From assembly GCF_963924675.1 (NCBI RefSeq), contig NC_089222.1:116203316-116267315 (forward strand): a stretch of 64,000 nucleotides of DNA, in the 5' to 3' direction. The DNA comes from Phocoena phocoena (Eukaryota > Chordata > Mammalia > Artiodactyla > Phocoenidae). Position numbers and translations under genes: made by a program. Positions 21,651-34,010 of this stretch are shown here, piece after piece (position 1 is the stretch's first letter; each line of letters begins with the position of its first letter). The notes beneath the pieces were generated by a model, which was given only the letters and a program-made list of their open reading frames with translations, did not search any database and was not told the origin of the DNA.

Positions 21651-24151
21651 GCTACATCAGCCATGTGTCTCTAAAAAGGAGCACATTTGTATGAGCTGAG
21701 AAAAAAGCAATCAGTATTTGTTCATATTTTCCATTAAAAATGTCCAATGGAAAAACTTCACAGCTTCAATGCCTCAATTGGTAATTCATTAGTCATGTTA
21801 TTACAATCCCGATCTTTGACTTGGTTTAAGACAGAATAAATCCAGTTTCTTTGTATTCTGCCTAGGATTATTTTGCAAGCTTTTTTCCCCGCATTCTTTA
21901 CTGATGGCTCTTAAGATATCTTTATTTAATCCGAAGGTCAAAATCTGATCTCAGTACTCTCAAAATATCCAACTAAGACTATATATAAGAACATGACTCT
22001 CTCTATAGATAGCTAGACAGATATGGATATATAGGTATGTGTATTTATTTGGCAATGTTTATATTAAAGATTAAAGTTTATTGTGTTACAGAATTTTAAG
22101 AAAAATAATCTTAAAAAAACCCTCAAATATGAAGCCCTTCATAGATAATAAGATCCAAAAAATGACTCAAGAATAGCATATGTTAATGAAGAAGTAGTAA
22201 AGATCAAAGCAGAAAGCTAGGCATATGCATATGGAAGTCTCATCAAGTTCAGATAAAAGCTACTGTATGTGAAGAAAGAATAAAATACATCTGTCCATCT
22301 GTCTAATATGGTTAATTAACCTAGTCTTGGAAGTTTCCAAGAAAAAGGTCATTTATGAAATCACAAGTTCATTTCTAAAAGAAAAAAGAATAAATGTAAC
22401 AGTTCAATAATATAATAAAACTTAGTTTTAAAAGAAAAGAAGTTTGCTTCACAATAAAAGAAACCTTCAAGACAGATAAAATCATGGTATGAACAATGTT
22501 GCATTTTATTACTGATTAAAAGGGTTTGACCATGACATTTCATTCATCAGATTCCATTTCTCATTACATGAAAACAATGCACATTTATCAAGTATATGTG
22601 TGGCTTCTCACATTTATTTTGTATCTAAATTTTTTTGCCTTAATTTCCAATGATTATAGTAATTATTATGATTTTTATCAGAATTGCAGGCTCTCATCAT
22701 CACAGTCCTTCAGAATTTCAGTCTATTCTAAAGACTTTGTGCACACGAAGAAATTTTAGCCTCATCCCATTACTGCATTAATTCAAATTTCTTTGTGTCA
22801 GTTGTTGACTTAAGTATAAATCATTGACTGTTAAGGACATAGATTCTCACTAATGAAAATGGAAACCAGGTGAATCCTCTGGAGCTGGTACAAAAATCAT
22901 TAACATGATTCAGCAATAGACCACTCTGGCAAATCACCATGAGACGATGATTATAGCACCCCTTAAGGTAGTAAATTGTAATGCACTGACCACTCTGTGC
23001 TCACTTCACTTCTCTGCTAACTCAATAGTCCACTAAGAACAAAGTAAATGTAAGGTAACTCTTAACAAAAATCAGAGTGTATAGAAAAATCAAGATCTAT
23101 TTCCTTAATGTGGATCCTGAAAGATAACTTAAAAATTATGAGGTATGATGTTGTGCTGGGGGTTGTACTACACTAACCATGGAAAAATTTACCAAATAGG
23201 TGTTTTTAAAAATATACGTGTGTGTGCACCTGCGTGCCTGCGTGTGTGTATGTATATATGTATATATATACATACATATGTTTTTATTACTCTTCATGAT
23301 TATTTGGTGACTAACAACAAAATAATCTTGAGAAAGCACTCTGCCTTTGTCAAAGTATCTCTTTAGATATGACTATTACGGATTCTGGAGAACAACACTT
23401 TAAGTTAAATATAAAGATCTCGTAAAAAAAATGTATGGAATAAGGCTGGCTTATAAACAAAGTCCACATTATATGAGGCTGTCTCACTCTACATGCCTGG
23501 AGAGGAGAGGGCCCAGAGCAGATTTGTCTTATGCTGATTTCTGTTGTTTACTAAATAATGTTGAAATACCTCTTTACCCTACTATGATTAAGGCATGTAT
23601 TAATATGCTAGTGGCAATACATGTTTGTGAGTATCTTCAACATTTCTATTGTAATTTTAAAATCAGGATTAATATATTTTTTCAAAGTAAGAGAGTAAAA
23701 ATTAGTGTTATACTAAGCATTTTACAAGAAATGAGAGAATACTTAGCTATAAATTAATTAGAAAATGCCGTAAGTTTAAAAATAGAGAATTTAGTATTTT
23801 AAAATTTTTCTATTATACTTTCCCCCTCGATTTTAAACTTATTTTCAAACAATTATTTTTAATTTATAAAAGGCATATAGTCATTTTGCACAATGTTGAT
23901 TACTGTTTAAGGCTAAGAATGAAAAATCACTTTTCTAAATTTGAATACTTTATGATACTTAAGTGCTTTAGAAAACAGATGCTGACTTTGAGTTTGACTT
24001 AAATACACGGTTCGGGGAAATGATCTTTATTGTGAGGTTTTTACCATGTTTGAGGAGGTTTTTTTAGGATTCAGATTGATTGGGAATGACATTATCCAAA
24101 TAAGAAAACAATATTGTGCACTGCAGAATTTAAAAAACATACAACCTTATA
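21651..24151. other. AT-rich stretch without recognised genes
   Basis: About 2.5 kb. Only an alternating purine-pyrimidine tract (23213-23283) stands out. Open frames such as 23431-23757 (108 codons) show no known domain. Confidence 0.45.
23213..23283. repeat. Alternating purine-pyrimidine tract (TG/TA)
   Basis: Nearly strict alternation: 'atacgtgtgtgtgcacctgc' followed by 'gtgcctgcgtgtgtgtatgt' and 'atatatgtatatatatacat'. The right half is self-complementary. Sequences like this can form Z-DNA or cruciforms; that is general knowledge, not shown here. Confidence 0.8.
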
Positions 24152-24445
24152 TCAGTACTGTCCAAACGAAATATCATGTGAGCCACAAATGTAGTTTTAA
24201 AGTTTCTAGTAACCATATTAAAACATTAAAATGGAACAGGTGAAACTAATGTTAACAATATATCTTAACCCAATATACCCAAGATGATATCATTTCAACA
24301 TAAAATCATTCTAAAAAATATTAATAACATATTTCCCATTCTTTCATGTGTTCTAAGTCATTAAAACCTGGTTATGTTTTATACTAACAACACATCTCAA
24401 TTTGGACATGTGATTACTAGCTGCTCTACTAAACACAAAGCCTTA
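24152..24445 (+). mobile_element. Old hAT-type DNA transposon fragment
   Basis: 'cagtactgtccaaacgaaat', 'atgtgagccacaaatgtagt', 'tctagtaaccatattaaaac', 'atatcttaacccaatatacc', 'cacatctcaatttggacatg' follow a common mammalian interspersed repeat whose ends are CAGTGCTGTCCAATAG and its inverse. I remember it as a hAT element but am not sure of the exact name. The right terminal repeat is not well preserved. Confidence 0.65.
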
Positions 24446-24952
24446 AAGGACTGGGTGGCAATGCTCTTGGACCCTACCTTTTAAAAGAAATTGGCATTTA
24501 AGGCAAGAAAGGTAAAATATATATAGAAGGTATCAAAAGGAAGAAAATATCACAGTACCATAAATTTAATATTTATGATATTAACCCCCTTGGATGTGAA
24601 AACATACCAACAGAAATTTCCACAGAAGTGTAGTCTAGGGCAAGAAAGTAGGTCTGGAAGAACAGCTGAAGGAGGCATGGTAGTATACTTCTTTTATTGG
24701 TGCCCTGTATCCAACACAGATCGCTGCCATTAACTTGTAAGACAAAATCACCTGAGGTACAGGCACTGTGCTGTATGTTTCTTACCATATAGCATCTATT
24801 TCTATTTTCTCTGGTTCACACTTATGGTTATTCGAAAAAAGTACAGTTTTAGAAAAACAACTTTGTCAATACCCATGTGTTTTAAACTTAATCCTTCCCC
24901 TCTCTCCCTTACATTCTTTGTTCCTCTGTAGCCTTTGCAACATGTGCCTGCC

Positions 24953-25004
24953 AAATAAATAAATAAATACATACATACATACATACATACATACATACAT
25001 ACTT
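24953..25004. repeat. (AAAT)n(ACAT)n compound microsatellite
   Basis: Four AAAT units run into about nine perfect ACAT units. The tetranucleotide array is likely to be length-variable. Confidence 0.95.
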
Positions 25005-25807
25005 GTATGTTGGGTGTAAGGGTGCATATTTATGAGAACAAGCCATGTGGGGAAGTCACACTGTGAAGAGAGTGTTACTCACAGAGGCTCCTGACCCTTT
25101 GAAATACCCTCAGCTGCTGTGAAAACCACAGGAAACCTGTTTGTTTATGGAAGTGTGCCAGGTGTTTCTTTTTCATAAATTCTTAATTGATTAATCATCA
25201 TCATCATCTAGAAAAAAAGGACAACGCCATGATGAGAGGCTGTATTTTCCATCTGTACATTAAATAAATAGAATATTTCAAATGAGAAACAATGAAGAGA
25301 AAAAGAGGGAGCAAGGAAGAGAGAAAATATGAGCAGAAAGTTAGGCAAGTGGATTTATAATTTAATCATAGTTTATACTCCCAAGCTGTTTGAATTTTCC
25401 ATCCACTTAGTAAAACCCTGTGAATTGACAAAATCTGTGAATATTTTATTCTACAATTATACCCGATTTAGTTATTTTTGGAATAATATTCAGTCAAAGG
25501 AATGAGGTAAAACATGGTATGATCATCATTTTAAAAAAACTGCTATACTTAGATAATAATTTATTAAAATTAGTTTTGAATAAAATAGGAAGTTGACAAT
25601 AAGTGAAAATATGTATTTTTAAATGGCAATTGTCTTCCTTGGAAGCTTCCAGTATTTATTCAAAAATAGAAAGTGGACACTTAAGAGAGATGGTAGGATG
25701 GAGAGAACAATGATAGGTATCTAGACACTAAACTAACCATGGAAGAGATGAGCAAACATGACTAAGTTATCGAGCAGATCTTTTTCTAAAGCTAGATTAC
25801 TTTAAAT
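25005..25807. other. Unassigned AT-rich DNA
   Basis: No gene or named repeat. It contains a small (ATC)n run at about 25195-25208 and a purine-rich patch near 25285-25340. Confidence 0.45.
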
Positions 25808-25822
25808 AAAAGAATATGTCCC

Positions 25823-26058
25823 AACCTCCCAATTCAGACATACATACACTATTGATACTATGTATAAAACAGATAACTAATGAGAACCTACTGTATAGCA
25901 CAGGGAACTCTACTCAACGCTCTGTGGTGACCTAAACGGTAAGGAAATCCAAAAAAGAGGGGATATATGTATTCGTATAGCTGATTCGCTTTGCGGTATA
26001 GTAGAAACTAACACAACATTGAAAAGCAACTATACTTCCATAAAAATTAATTTTAAAG
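25823..26058 (+). mobile_element. L1 3' end, severely 5' truncated
   Basis: It holds the cetartiodactyl L1 terminal 3' UTR: 'gagaacctactgtatagcac', 'agggaactctactcaacgct', 'ggaaatccaaaaaagagggg', 'aactaacacaacattgaaaa'. It is bounded by a perfect 15-bp target-site duplication aaaagaatatgtccc at 25808-25822 and 26059-26073. Only 236 bp of L1 were inserted. Confidence 0.97.
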
Positions 26059-26439
26059 AAAAGAATATGTCCCTGCAATGGACAGCATGGGAGAATAATT
26101 TACCTACCTGGATGTACACTGAAACATCAGGGATGAACTTTAGCAGGGTCTGAACTACTTGGTAAGAGACAACAAAGAAATTACAGATGGGGAACTCACC
26201 GTGAAGACTACATTTTGAAGAGTATGAAGCAAATGTTAAATACAGATTTCAATCATAACAATAAATGATTGCTAGTTAATAAGAAACGACCATTGTCTTT
26301 TTGCCTCTCACTGTGGTTTTATTTTGGCTTTTGTTCTGAATTATGATTTACAGGTGAACAATAACTGATTATAAACAATAAATGATAAATCGTATGTACA
26401 GAATTGGTCAATGTAGATCACTGATAGAGCCCTGAGCTG

Positions 26440-26612
26440 GACAGCGGACCAACTAAATCATCACCATCAACATCACCATCATCATTTGGGTGTTAGAAAG
26501 GAAGACTCCCAGGCCCTACTCCAGATCTACTGAATTAGGATCTTAATTTTGACAAGATTCCCAAGTGATTTGAATGTATATTAAATGAGAAGAACTGCTA
26601 CATATATTGGTT
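26440..26612 (+). mobile_element. MER5A-like hAT MITE with CAT/CAC repeat growth
   Basis: 'gacagcggaccaac', then 'gggtgttagaaaggaagact', 'ccaggccctactccagatct', 'actgaattaggatctt', 'cccaagtgatttgaatgta' match MER5A in order. Where the consensus has 'catcagcatcacc' this copy has an expanded tcatcaccatcaacatcacc run with further CAT units (26458-26485). Confidence 0.8.
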
Positions 26613-29559
26613 TTCACTTCCATTTCTTTGAGTATAGCTAGATATAGCTATACTTTGACCATTACATGTACCAAACGAAGATGAACAATGGGCCAGTCAA
26701 CAAGACTTTGGTTTTTGGTTGTAGAGCGTTGCCATAAGTTTTGCTGAGTCTCTATGGCCATGGTGGAAAGTCACATTTAGAGGAAAAACAATGTCTATGA
26801 TGCGCTTTTAACTTAGATGTTTTTGCTAATATTTTTCTACTTAATCTATAAAATTTTGAACAAGTAATAAACTGAAGATTTAGATTAACAAATTTAATTT
26901 TTATTTAACAATCTTCAAATATATAAAGTTACTATATAGGAAACTTCCTTAATCTTATCTAGACATATAGATATGTTTAGCCATGCAAAAAAAATGACTT
27001 TATCTATGGATATGTGTGTCTGTTTGTGTGTCTGTGTTGCTAAACACTGAAATAAAACATCATTTCACAGATGCTTCAAAAAAAGGAAAATAAATTATAT
27101 TTAAAATGACTACCTAGATTTATAAGATACAATTTAGTTAACTGAACTAGCCTGTAGTTTAACATGATTATTAATTTCAACTAAATTTTGATTCTATTAA
27201 ATCTTGACAAGTCACTTATTTAGAAAACTTTTCATCTCAAATATAAAGTAATTTTTTACTTCATACTACATAGTCTATAGTTTTCTAATGTATTTCTCTG
27301 TCATTTACCAATGAAACATGCTAAAGTTTCAGGTAACTTTTTATCTAATAAATACTTCTAGAACAAAGAAAAGATTAAAAGTCAACTTCAACTTGATTTA
27401 AATCAAGAAAGGAAAACAAGACAGTGAAACTCTAGAAACACTGAAAAATGATAGTGAGATCCATCTGTTTGTGACAGAATGGGAAAATGAGATTGTTTGC
27501 ATTAGAAAATGCTGCATAGAGAAGATTATTCCAAATTGTGTTTTGCAGAACTCTGACCTCACAAAGGTGTGAGAAAAAGTGTGCACTGAACAAAATACGT
27601 TTGGGGCACTCTGAGGAAGTTCAGTGAAGATTAGTATATCACATTTATGAGGTCTCCAATTAAAAAGAAACATACACATAACTATTTTTTATCTGCATTT
27701 TTCAAACTTATTCCATTGTGTTCCTTTAGATTTTATTGTAAAATACTGATATACTGATAAATATACTGATTATAGAACACTTTTGGGATTGCTATAAGAA
27801 GTTATCAATACCTATTGTATCAGTTCCAATGGGATAAAAGCAAATTTTACTATTATAATATATTAGTGTACCAATTTAAATAGATACTTCTTTGCTACCA
27901 AAAATATTGTCCCTTTTGCCTATCTTCAGTAAAAAAAATCCAAAAAAGTAGATTCCACGTTCATCAAAAGCTAATGTGCTCAAAATAGCAACTGAAAATT
28001 AGTATTTGATTACCATTATTTGATAATGTGGGCACTTCAATGACATTCTGTATCTATGAATGGACATACTGAAGTGGAGGCTAAAATATCTATGAGATGC
28101 ACTTCTCTTATATCATCATACATACATGCCAATATGATATATTACTTCAAAACTAGAACAATGACAAGTTTAATTCAGAAAGAAAAACCAACAGAGAAAA
28201 ACAGAAATAAACAAACAAAAACCAGCATTACACCCTGAAAAGTATTTTATAAAAATCAACTTTGTATGCACTTTTCTTTATGGAGGTTGCTCTGGACTAA
28301 ATTGGTCCAAAGTAGTATATGGAAGAAAAAGAAATATAGGATATGTTTATTCTTTCTGTCATTTAAAACAAAATTTTATTTCCATTTCTATTTACTTAAT
28401 TATAATGTTTAATATGTTATGAATCTATGTCATCCATATGTTGTAAATAACAATGTTCATGATGCCTACTTTAAATCATTGTTGGAAGAAGATGTATGAT
28501 TAGATAATTAATTGCTTACTAATTACTTTATGGATCTTGACTGGATAATCCCGCTAATCTAGATACTTTAATAAGTATTTACATAGGAGTTACATATTTC
28601 AGGGTTTTTTAATATAACAAAGGCAATAAAATATAAAACTCATCCATTCTTAGAAGATAATTGAAAACATCATTCTTAATGCATAAATATTCTGAACTTC
28701 AATCACTTAACTAAAAGGTTTTTGTCATACTTGTTGATTGATGAGTTAATACAAAGAAAATAAGCTGAAAGCAGAATTCAAATGATGTCAATTATTTTAG
28801 GTGTCTTTAATCACCTTTGTTTTGAGTTTCAGTTAATACGGTTAATTTTCCTATATTTATCATATAGGTAACTTATCTTTTCTCTAAGTATTAATTCATT
28901 AATCTCTGTATAAACAATGTGAAATGGGAATGATATTTCACCTTATAGAAATTCTTCCATTTTTCAAGCTATTAGGCTCAGTTGCTCTCCTATTGTCATT
29001 CAATGAGTCGATATTAGAGCCAAGATACATTGTCTATAGTTCCCTAGTCCTATATGTGTCCTCAGAGTATTCAATTACCCACCAGAGAGCAATGGCAAAT
29101 ATTAATAAATGATTTATGGTAAATCGTTAGCTATTGTCCCATTATCCATTTATCCCAACGAGAACTTAGCCTATTTAGAAATTACTGCACCTTCACCCCC
29201 ACTTTGTTTTTAAGGAAAATATCCATTGAGGATATCAGTAAAATCACGACAGTTCAGGAGTTTTGGCAAGCACATTGTCCAAAGTAGGGAAATGTGCGTC
29301 ATGTTTCCCATTATAAAAATAACGACTGGGAAAAAATGCCACCACCTTGTCTCGCTCACCTATTTTCAATGAATTATTGCTTGTCTTTTCATTTCTCAAG
29401 GAAGCCATCACTCACATTTCCCTTCTGTGACTTTCTTCCCCATACTTTATAGCAATATTCCATTTTGAAAAACTGCTAGCCTCCACGCTCACATTGTTAC
29501 TTCCTACTCTAAGTTCATAGATTCAAGTAGAAAGATATTATTATTAGAAGATTATAGAA
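26613..29559. other. AT-rich stretch without recognised genes or repeats
   Basis: About 2.9 kb. Open frames (for example 27398-27679 antisense, 93 codons) show no domain. No recent SINE or L1 is present. Confidence 0.45.
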
Positions 29560-29690
29560 TCTTGGAATCATAGAGCTAGATCAGACTTTGGAGATCATCC
29601 ATTGAACTGGTAATTCTCACTTACAGGTGAAGTGAGTTAGAGGCAAGGTGTATGCAAATGTCTAGGTCAGAATTTCCTTTGGCTAAAGAG
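29560..29690 (-). mobile_element. MIR-like CORE-SINE relic
   Basis: 'atcatagagctagatcagac' 'tttggagatcatccattgaa' then 'ttacaggtgaagtgagttag aggca' resemble the common 'gagatcatctagtccaa...tttacagatgaggaaactgaggc' motif of the MIR group. Strongly diverged. Confidence 0.4.
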
Positions 29691-29949
29691 AACCTGGAGT
29701 AAGGTTTATGTTCAAGTTCTCATGTGGCAAAAGCCTACCCCGGAAATGTCAGGCCACAGTTGGAGAGATAATAATGATAGCTATTTTATCTCTCAATTTA
29801 GAAATATGATAATGCTGATAATAGTTTTTGAAAATACAAGTCATTATTGTTGATAGCTACCAAGATTAATTAAGACTTAAAGAGGAAGAGTGACTTTCCT
29901 GGAGGCATACAGATAGAGTAGGGCCCAGGGTCCTGGTTGTGACTCTGAA

Positions 29950-30510
29950 TGGTTCTATATACTATTGCTGTGTAACAAATTACCCCTAAATTGGGTGGCT
30001 TAAAACAGTTTAATTTGCTCCCTATTTTGTGGGGCAGGAATTGGAGAAGAGCTTGGCTGGGTCGTTTGCTCTTGGAGTCTCTCATGCAGTTGTAATCTGA
30101 TGTCAGTTGTGGTTGGCTGCAGTCAAATGAATTTTACCTAACTGGGCTTCCGAAGTGTCCCATAACTTGGCTGACAGGTAATGCTGGTTCTTGGCTAGGA
30201 GTTCACCTGGGGGCTTTCGACTGGAGCACCTACACATGGCCTCTCCAACATGAAAGTCTCAGGGTATCTGGATTTCTTACGTGCTGTATGGCTTCCCCCA
30301 GAGTGAGAGTGCCAAAAAAACAGGTGGAAGCTAAACGTCCTTTAATGAACTAGCCTTGGAAATCATCCAGCATCACTACCACCATATTTTATTGGTTGAA
30401 GTATTCACAATCTTGCCCAGATTTCAAACGGAGGTGACGTACACACCGTATCTCAATGGTAGGAGTGTCAAAGAATTTATAACCATTTAAAATAAACACC
30501 ATAATCTGGG
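29950..30510 (+). mobile_element. ERVL-like solo LTR
   Basis: 'tactattgctgtgtaacaaa', 'ttacccctaaattgggtggc', 'ttaaaacagtttaatttgct', 'gtggggcaggaattggagaa', 'cacatggcctctccaacatg', 'cttcccccagagtgagagtg', 'atattttattggttgaagta', 'ggtaggagtgtcaaagaatt' form the layout of ERVL-group LTRs related to the one at 8841. It differs in the 3' third, so it is another subfamily. No internal proviral sequence was seen. The antisense open frame 29870-30085 overlaps it and is not a gene. Confidence 0.75.
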
Positions 30511-30679
30511 TTCAGTCTGGCTCTGGTATACCCTATTATATCCTGTCACTCCTTCTGAAACTTTATGAAAAGTTATCATTTCCCTATGTTTTCCTGGACA
30601 GCCAGGTATATAGCTTTCATGCTAGAACTACACTGGACTTGGAAATAAGAAAAGTGTCATATATTTAATACTTAAAATT

Positions 30680-30930
30680 TAGGTACATATCATTCATTAA
30701 AAAATAAACAAAATATAACTGAGTACTGCTACGTGAGAGTCCCAAACCTAAGTACTGGAAGTACAACTATTAAAGAAAAAGACTGCCCTCAAGTCTATTA
30801 AGAAAGGCAAAAAGTAATAACAGAGTTGGAAAAAATGTTGCTAAGTTGTTATAACTGAATTATGCACAGGGTTGGCTATGGAAGGGCTTTACTGAAGGTT
30901 AAAGAATGGGGTTAAAGAAATGGCTGCAGA
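30680..30930 (-). mobile_element. L2 relic
   Basis: 'tcattcattaaaaaataaac' at the start and 'aagtactggaagtacaacta' 'ttaaagaaaaagactgccct' 'caagtctattaagaa' follow the antisense L2 3' end (consensus ggggatacagcagtgaacaa ... cctgccctcatggagctt). Confidence 0.6.
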
Positions 30931-31865
30931 GAATTGAGGTTAGAGAAGCATCTGGAGGGATCTTTGACTAACAAGATGGCCAGACCTCTCCCTGACCAAA
31001 CACACGGCATTCCAACACATACATTAGAGAAAAGTTTAAATTAAAAAATCGAGTTAAATTTATAAGGCTAAGGTGTAAGATACATATGTGGTTAAAGAAG
31101 ATGAGTGTGGAAAATTAAATAAGAGCCAGAATTTGAAGCCTTTTCTATCATGATCAGGAGTTTGTATATAAAAATATTTATATTTTGTATATAAAAATAT
31201 TTATCTGGTCATTTAATATTATATTAATGATGTAACTGAAATAATTGAAAAGCGGAAGTTGTTATTCTAACATTTCTTTGGTGATACTTTTAAACAATGG
31301 AAACAGTGCAATTAAAATATTTAAAAGTAGTCAAAACTACATAAAGTTACAAATAGAATTTTGAGCAGAGAGGAAGCATATTGAAACAAACCATGGATGC
31401 TTAATACAAAGGGCAACATAAACGGAACTAGACTGAAATCCGGTGTTGACTTAATTTAACTTTGCCATGGCATGTGTTGGGGTATGTTGGAATCATCCAG
31501 TATTTGCATTACATAGAGTAATCAAGGCAGGGCAAGCAGCAAGGAGAATGGATTCTACATGTTAATTCTCCAGGGACAAAACACATGGAGTTCAATTCAC
31601 CTGGCTCCTGTGCTTTTACTGCATGTGAACTAGCTAATTAAAGTGAGTGTGAGTTTCCTAGATCAGGTATGAAACAAAGATCCTTTGTGGTTAAAATTAT
31701 TTGCACATGGCATGTGTTAAAGTAGGATAAGTATGCAGGATGTTGTTTGCAGCTCAAAGATTTAATTATTTATAATAAGAATGTCTGTTGAAAATAAATG
31801 GGATGCAGGAAAATAATTTTACAGGCCAAGTGGGGCACCAATCCTCAGTCTCAATACAATGGAGG
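30931..31865. other. Unassigned DNA with a 21-bp direct repeat
   Basis: No gene recognised. tttgtatataaaaatattta at 31161 recurs at 31184 (period 23, 21 identical bases each), an AT-rich tandem duplication. Confidence 0.5.
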
Positions 31866-32015
31866 CTTGCTCCCCAAAGTGTGCTCTTTAGAGCAGAAGC
31901 ATGGGCATCAGGTGGCAGCTTGTTAGAAATGGAGAATTTCACATCCCACTGAATCAGAAGCCACAAGATTCTCAGGTGATTCCTATGGACATTAAAATCT
32001 GGGAAGCACAGATTT
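31866..32015 (+). mobile_element. MER5A-like hAT MITE
   Basis: 'ctccccaaagtgtgctcttt', 'agcatgggcatcaggtggca', 'gcttgttagaaatggagaat', 'cccactgaatcagaagcca', 'ttctcaggtgattcctatgg', 'acattaaaatctgggaagca' follow MER5A in sense orientation. The 155-codon antisense frame at 31766-32233 runs through this element and is therefore not a gene. Confidence 0.85.
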
Positions 32016-32510
32016 TGGGGACAGGACACTGTAGGCTTAGGATAAGCCTTGAAAACTGTAGTATAGACCTTTGCATTTGTTTTCATTAGTTGGTTTAAAG
32101 AGCATGAATCAAATCTTGAACAGGAGGAAAACATATAAAGGAATAAAGGTGAGAAAAATTTCAAATGGTAGGGACTGAATAAGTAATGAAGAAGGAGTAG
32201 CAACTCATACATATAATTGCTACCTATATCCATATCTATATCTATACAGTTGAATTTGAATTAAATAATGGACAGTAAGTAGTAGTTGTAGACTACTATT
32301 AAGTGCCTACGACAGTGGCTGGCACATGTTAGACATTCAATATTAATATGGAGTGAATAAGCTTTACATATATCACTTTATCATACAAAGTAATTTTGCA
32401 CACATTATTTCACTTTGAGTCTCACAACATCTCTGTAAAGTAGACAGAATGAATAGTTGGTATCATTAGACAAATGCTTTCAACTTGTCTGCTTTGTAAT
32501 AACTTAAAAT
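32016..32510. other. Unassigned DNA with small MIR/L2-like patches
   Basis: 'acagtggctggcacatgtta gacattcaatatta' (32312-32345) resembles the MIR or L2 3' end in sense orientation, and 'tcacaacatctctgtaaagt ag' (32422-32443) resembles antisense MIR. Both are too short for a confident call. Confidence 0.35.
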
Positions 32511-33814
32511 CAACAGGTATGACAAAACCTTTTAGTGTATAATTGATGTTAAGAATATTCATGCATTAAAGACAGCATTTTCAATTGTCTTTGAAGGAGG
32601 ATAATTTTTACATGTTACTGCCTTTGTTTAAGAAAGCCTAGGATAGTTAACTGCTATGTAAATGCTAACTAACTTTGAATAGGGAATTCACTCAGTTTAA
32701 TTAATTTACCAAATTATCTTACATTGTTACATCAAGGATTTAAAACAGGCATCATGAACAATGCAATTTAAAAATATATCAGGGAGGGAGCTAGGCTGGG
32801 AACACACCACACTTTGTCATTACTGAAATACAAATGAAAAGAGCATGATGCTGTAGGTGACTCTGGGAACACATTTTGCATCTTTTTTTCCTCAGTGTAG
32901 AACATTTGGGCATTAAGCCTGTACAACCTCCAAAAAGAAATGTGCTTTAACATGAGGCATAAAAAACAGGATCTTGAGAATGCTGAAATGCAGACAAGTA
33001 ACAAATTTTCAAAATCACAGGTGAGACTAGGATTTGAAGTCACACTTTCTGATTAAAACTTGAAAAAATGTTCCTCCATAATGACCCTCATTTTCAATTC
33101 CAAACTTGGAACACATGGTGTAATTTGTGTGATCTGACCAAAAGATGGTTGTTTGCAGTTCATACTGAACATCAGCGTAAATCTGGAACATATTTTCAAC
33201 ATAACTTGCCTCTCAAAACAGCTTGCTTATGTTAAGGGAACAAATAAAAGTTGGAATTCTTGTTGTAGAGAAAGAACAAAAGTAATTAAAGAACATATGA
33301 GGCTTTATTTTATGAGATAAATATTTGACTTATATAAAGGTATATTGAATTATACATTTTATTAAATGAGCAAGTCTTTCTTAAGATATTGAAAATTTTT
33401 TCTGTTGTTGAGGACAGAAGTTTGTTACTTGACAAATCAAAGATCTTTTTTTTTTTAATTATTTTACAAGCTGATTCTTCCAATGTATTGTTCATTTTAA
33501 ATTTGCTCAAATTCATCATAAGCAAAGTAATTACATAAAGGATAATCTCTTTAAAGGATAATTCAGGTTTTTTGTTCCATCATTAGTTCTAATTGGTTAA
33601 GTGCTTAAAATCCATACTTTTTAAACATTTGAACTGAATACTTATCTCTGGAATCAGAGTCAACCACATTACGAAGTTCAACTTGGATTGAACTCTACCA
33701 AACTACATAGTTTAGAGAATTTTCTCTTGAAGATGGAAAAGAAACTCTTTTACTCCATCGATAGCCATAAATGTCCAGTGATCTTATCCAACAAAAAATG
33801 ATAATTATAGTTGC
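32511..33814. other. Unassigned DNA
   Basis: No repeat or gene recognised in about 1.3 kb. Antisense open frames at 32768-33043 and 33310-33525 show no domain. Confidence 0.45.
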
Positions 33815-34010
33815 TTCCATGTTTTCTACACTGGTTGTACATCAGGCACAGTTCTGAACACTTAATATATAATGCCTCAACTCTTACAACCATCATTCAA
33901 AAAAATGTCATTATCCTCAAATTACAGAAGAGGAAATGGAGGCTTAAAGAAGTTAAATTTGCCCAAGATCACAACTCAGCCAGACTATATTCTAGCCACT
34001 GTGTTCTTCC
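33815..34010 (-). mobile_element. MIR SINE
   Basis: Reverse-complement MIR: 'catcaggcacagttctgaac', 'caactcttacaaccatcatt', 'gtcattatcctcaaattaca', 'gaagaggaaatggaggctta', 'gcccaagatcacaactcagc', 'cagactatattctag'. The 111-codon frame at 33811-34146 overlaps it and is not a gene. Confidence 0.88.

Noticed and set aside
21310..21699. 129-codon frame ending in a lysine run
   Set aside because: The middle is translated SINE and the K-run is the SINE poly(A) tail.
24953..25004. CRISPR-like array
   Set aside because: It is a simple tetranucleotide microsatellite with no spacers; the window is also clearly mammalian.
8841..30510. A provirus bounded by the two ERVL-like LTRs
   Set aside because: The LTRs belong to different subfamilies by their 3' thirds and no gag/pol/env-like sequence lies between them.
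31766..32233. 155-codon antisense open frame as a possible gene
   Set aside because: It runs straight through a MER5A element (31866-32015) in antisense and has no known domain.
33434..33456. Poly(T) run as the tail of an antisense retroposon
   Set aside because: No SINE or L1 body follows on either side, and no flanking duplication was seen.
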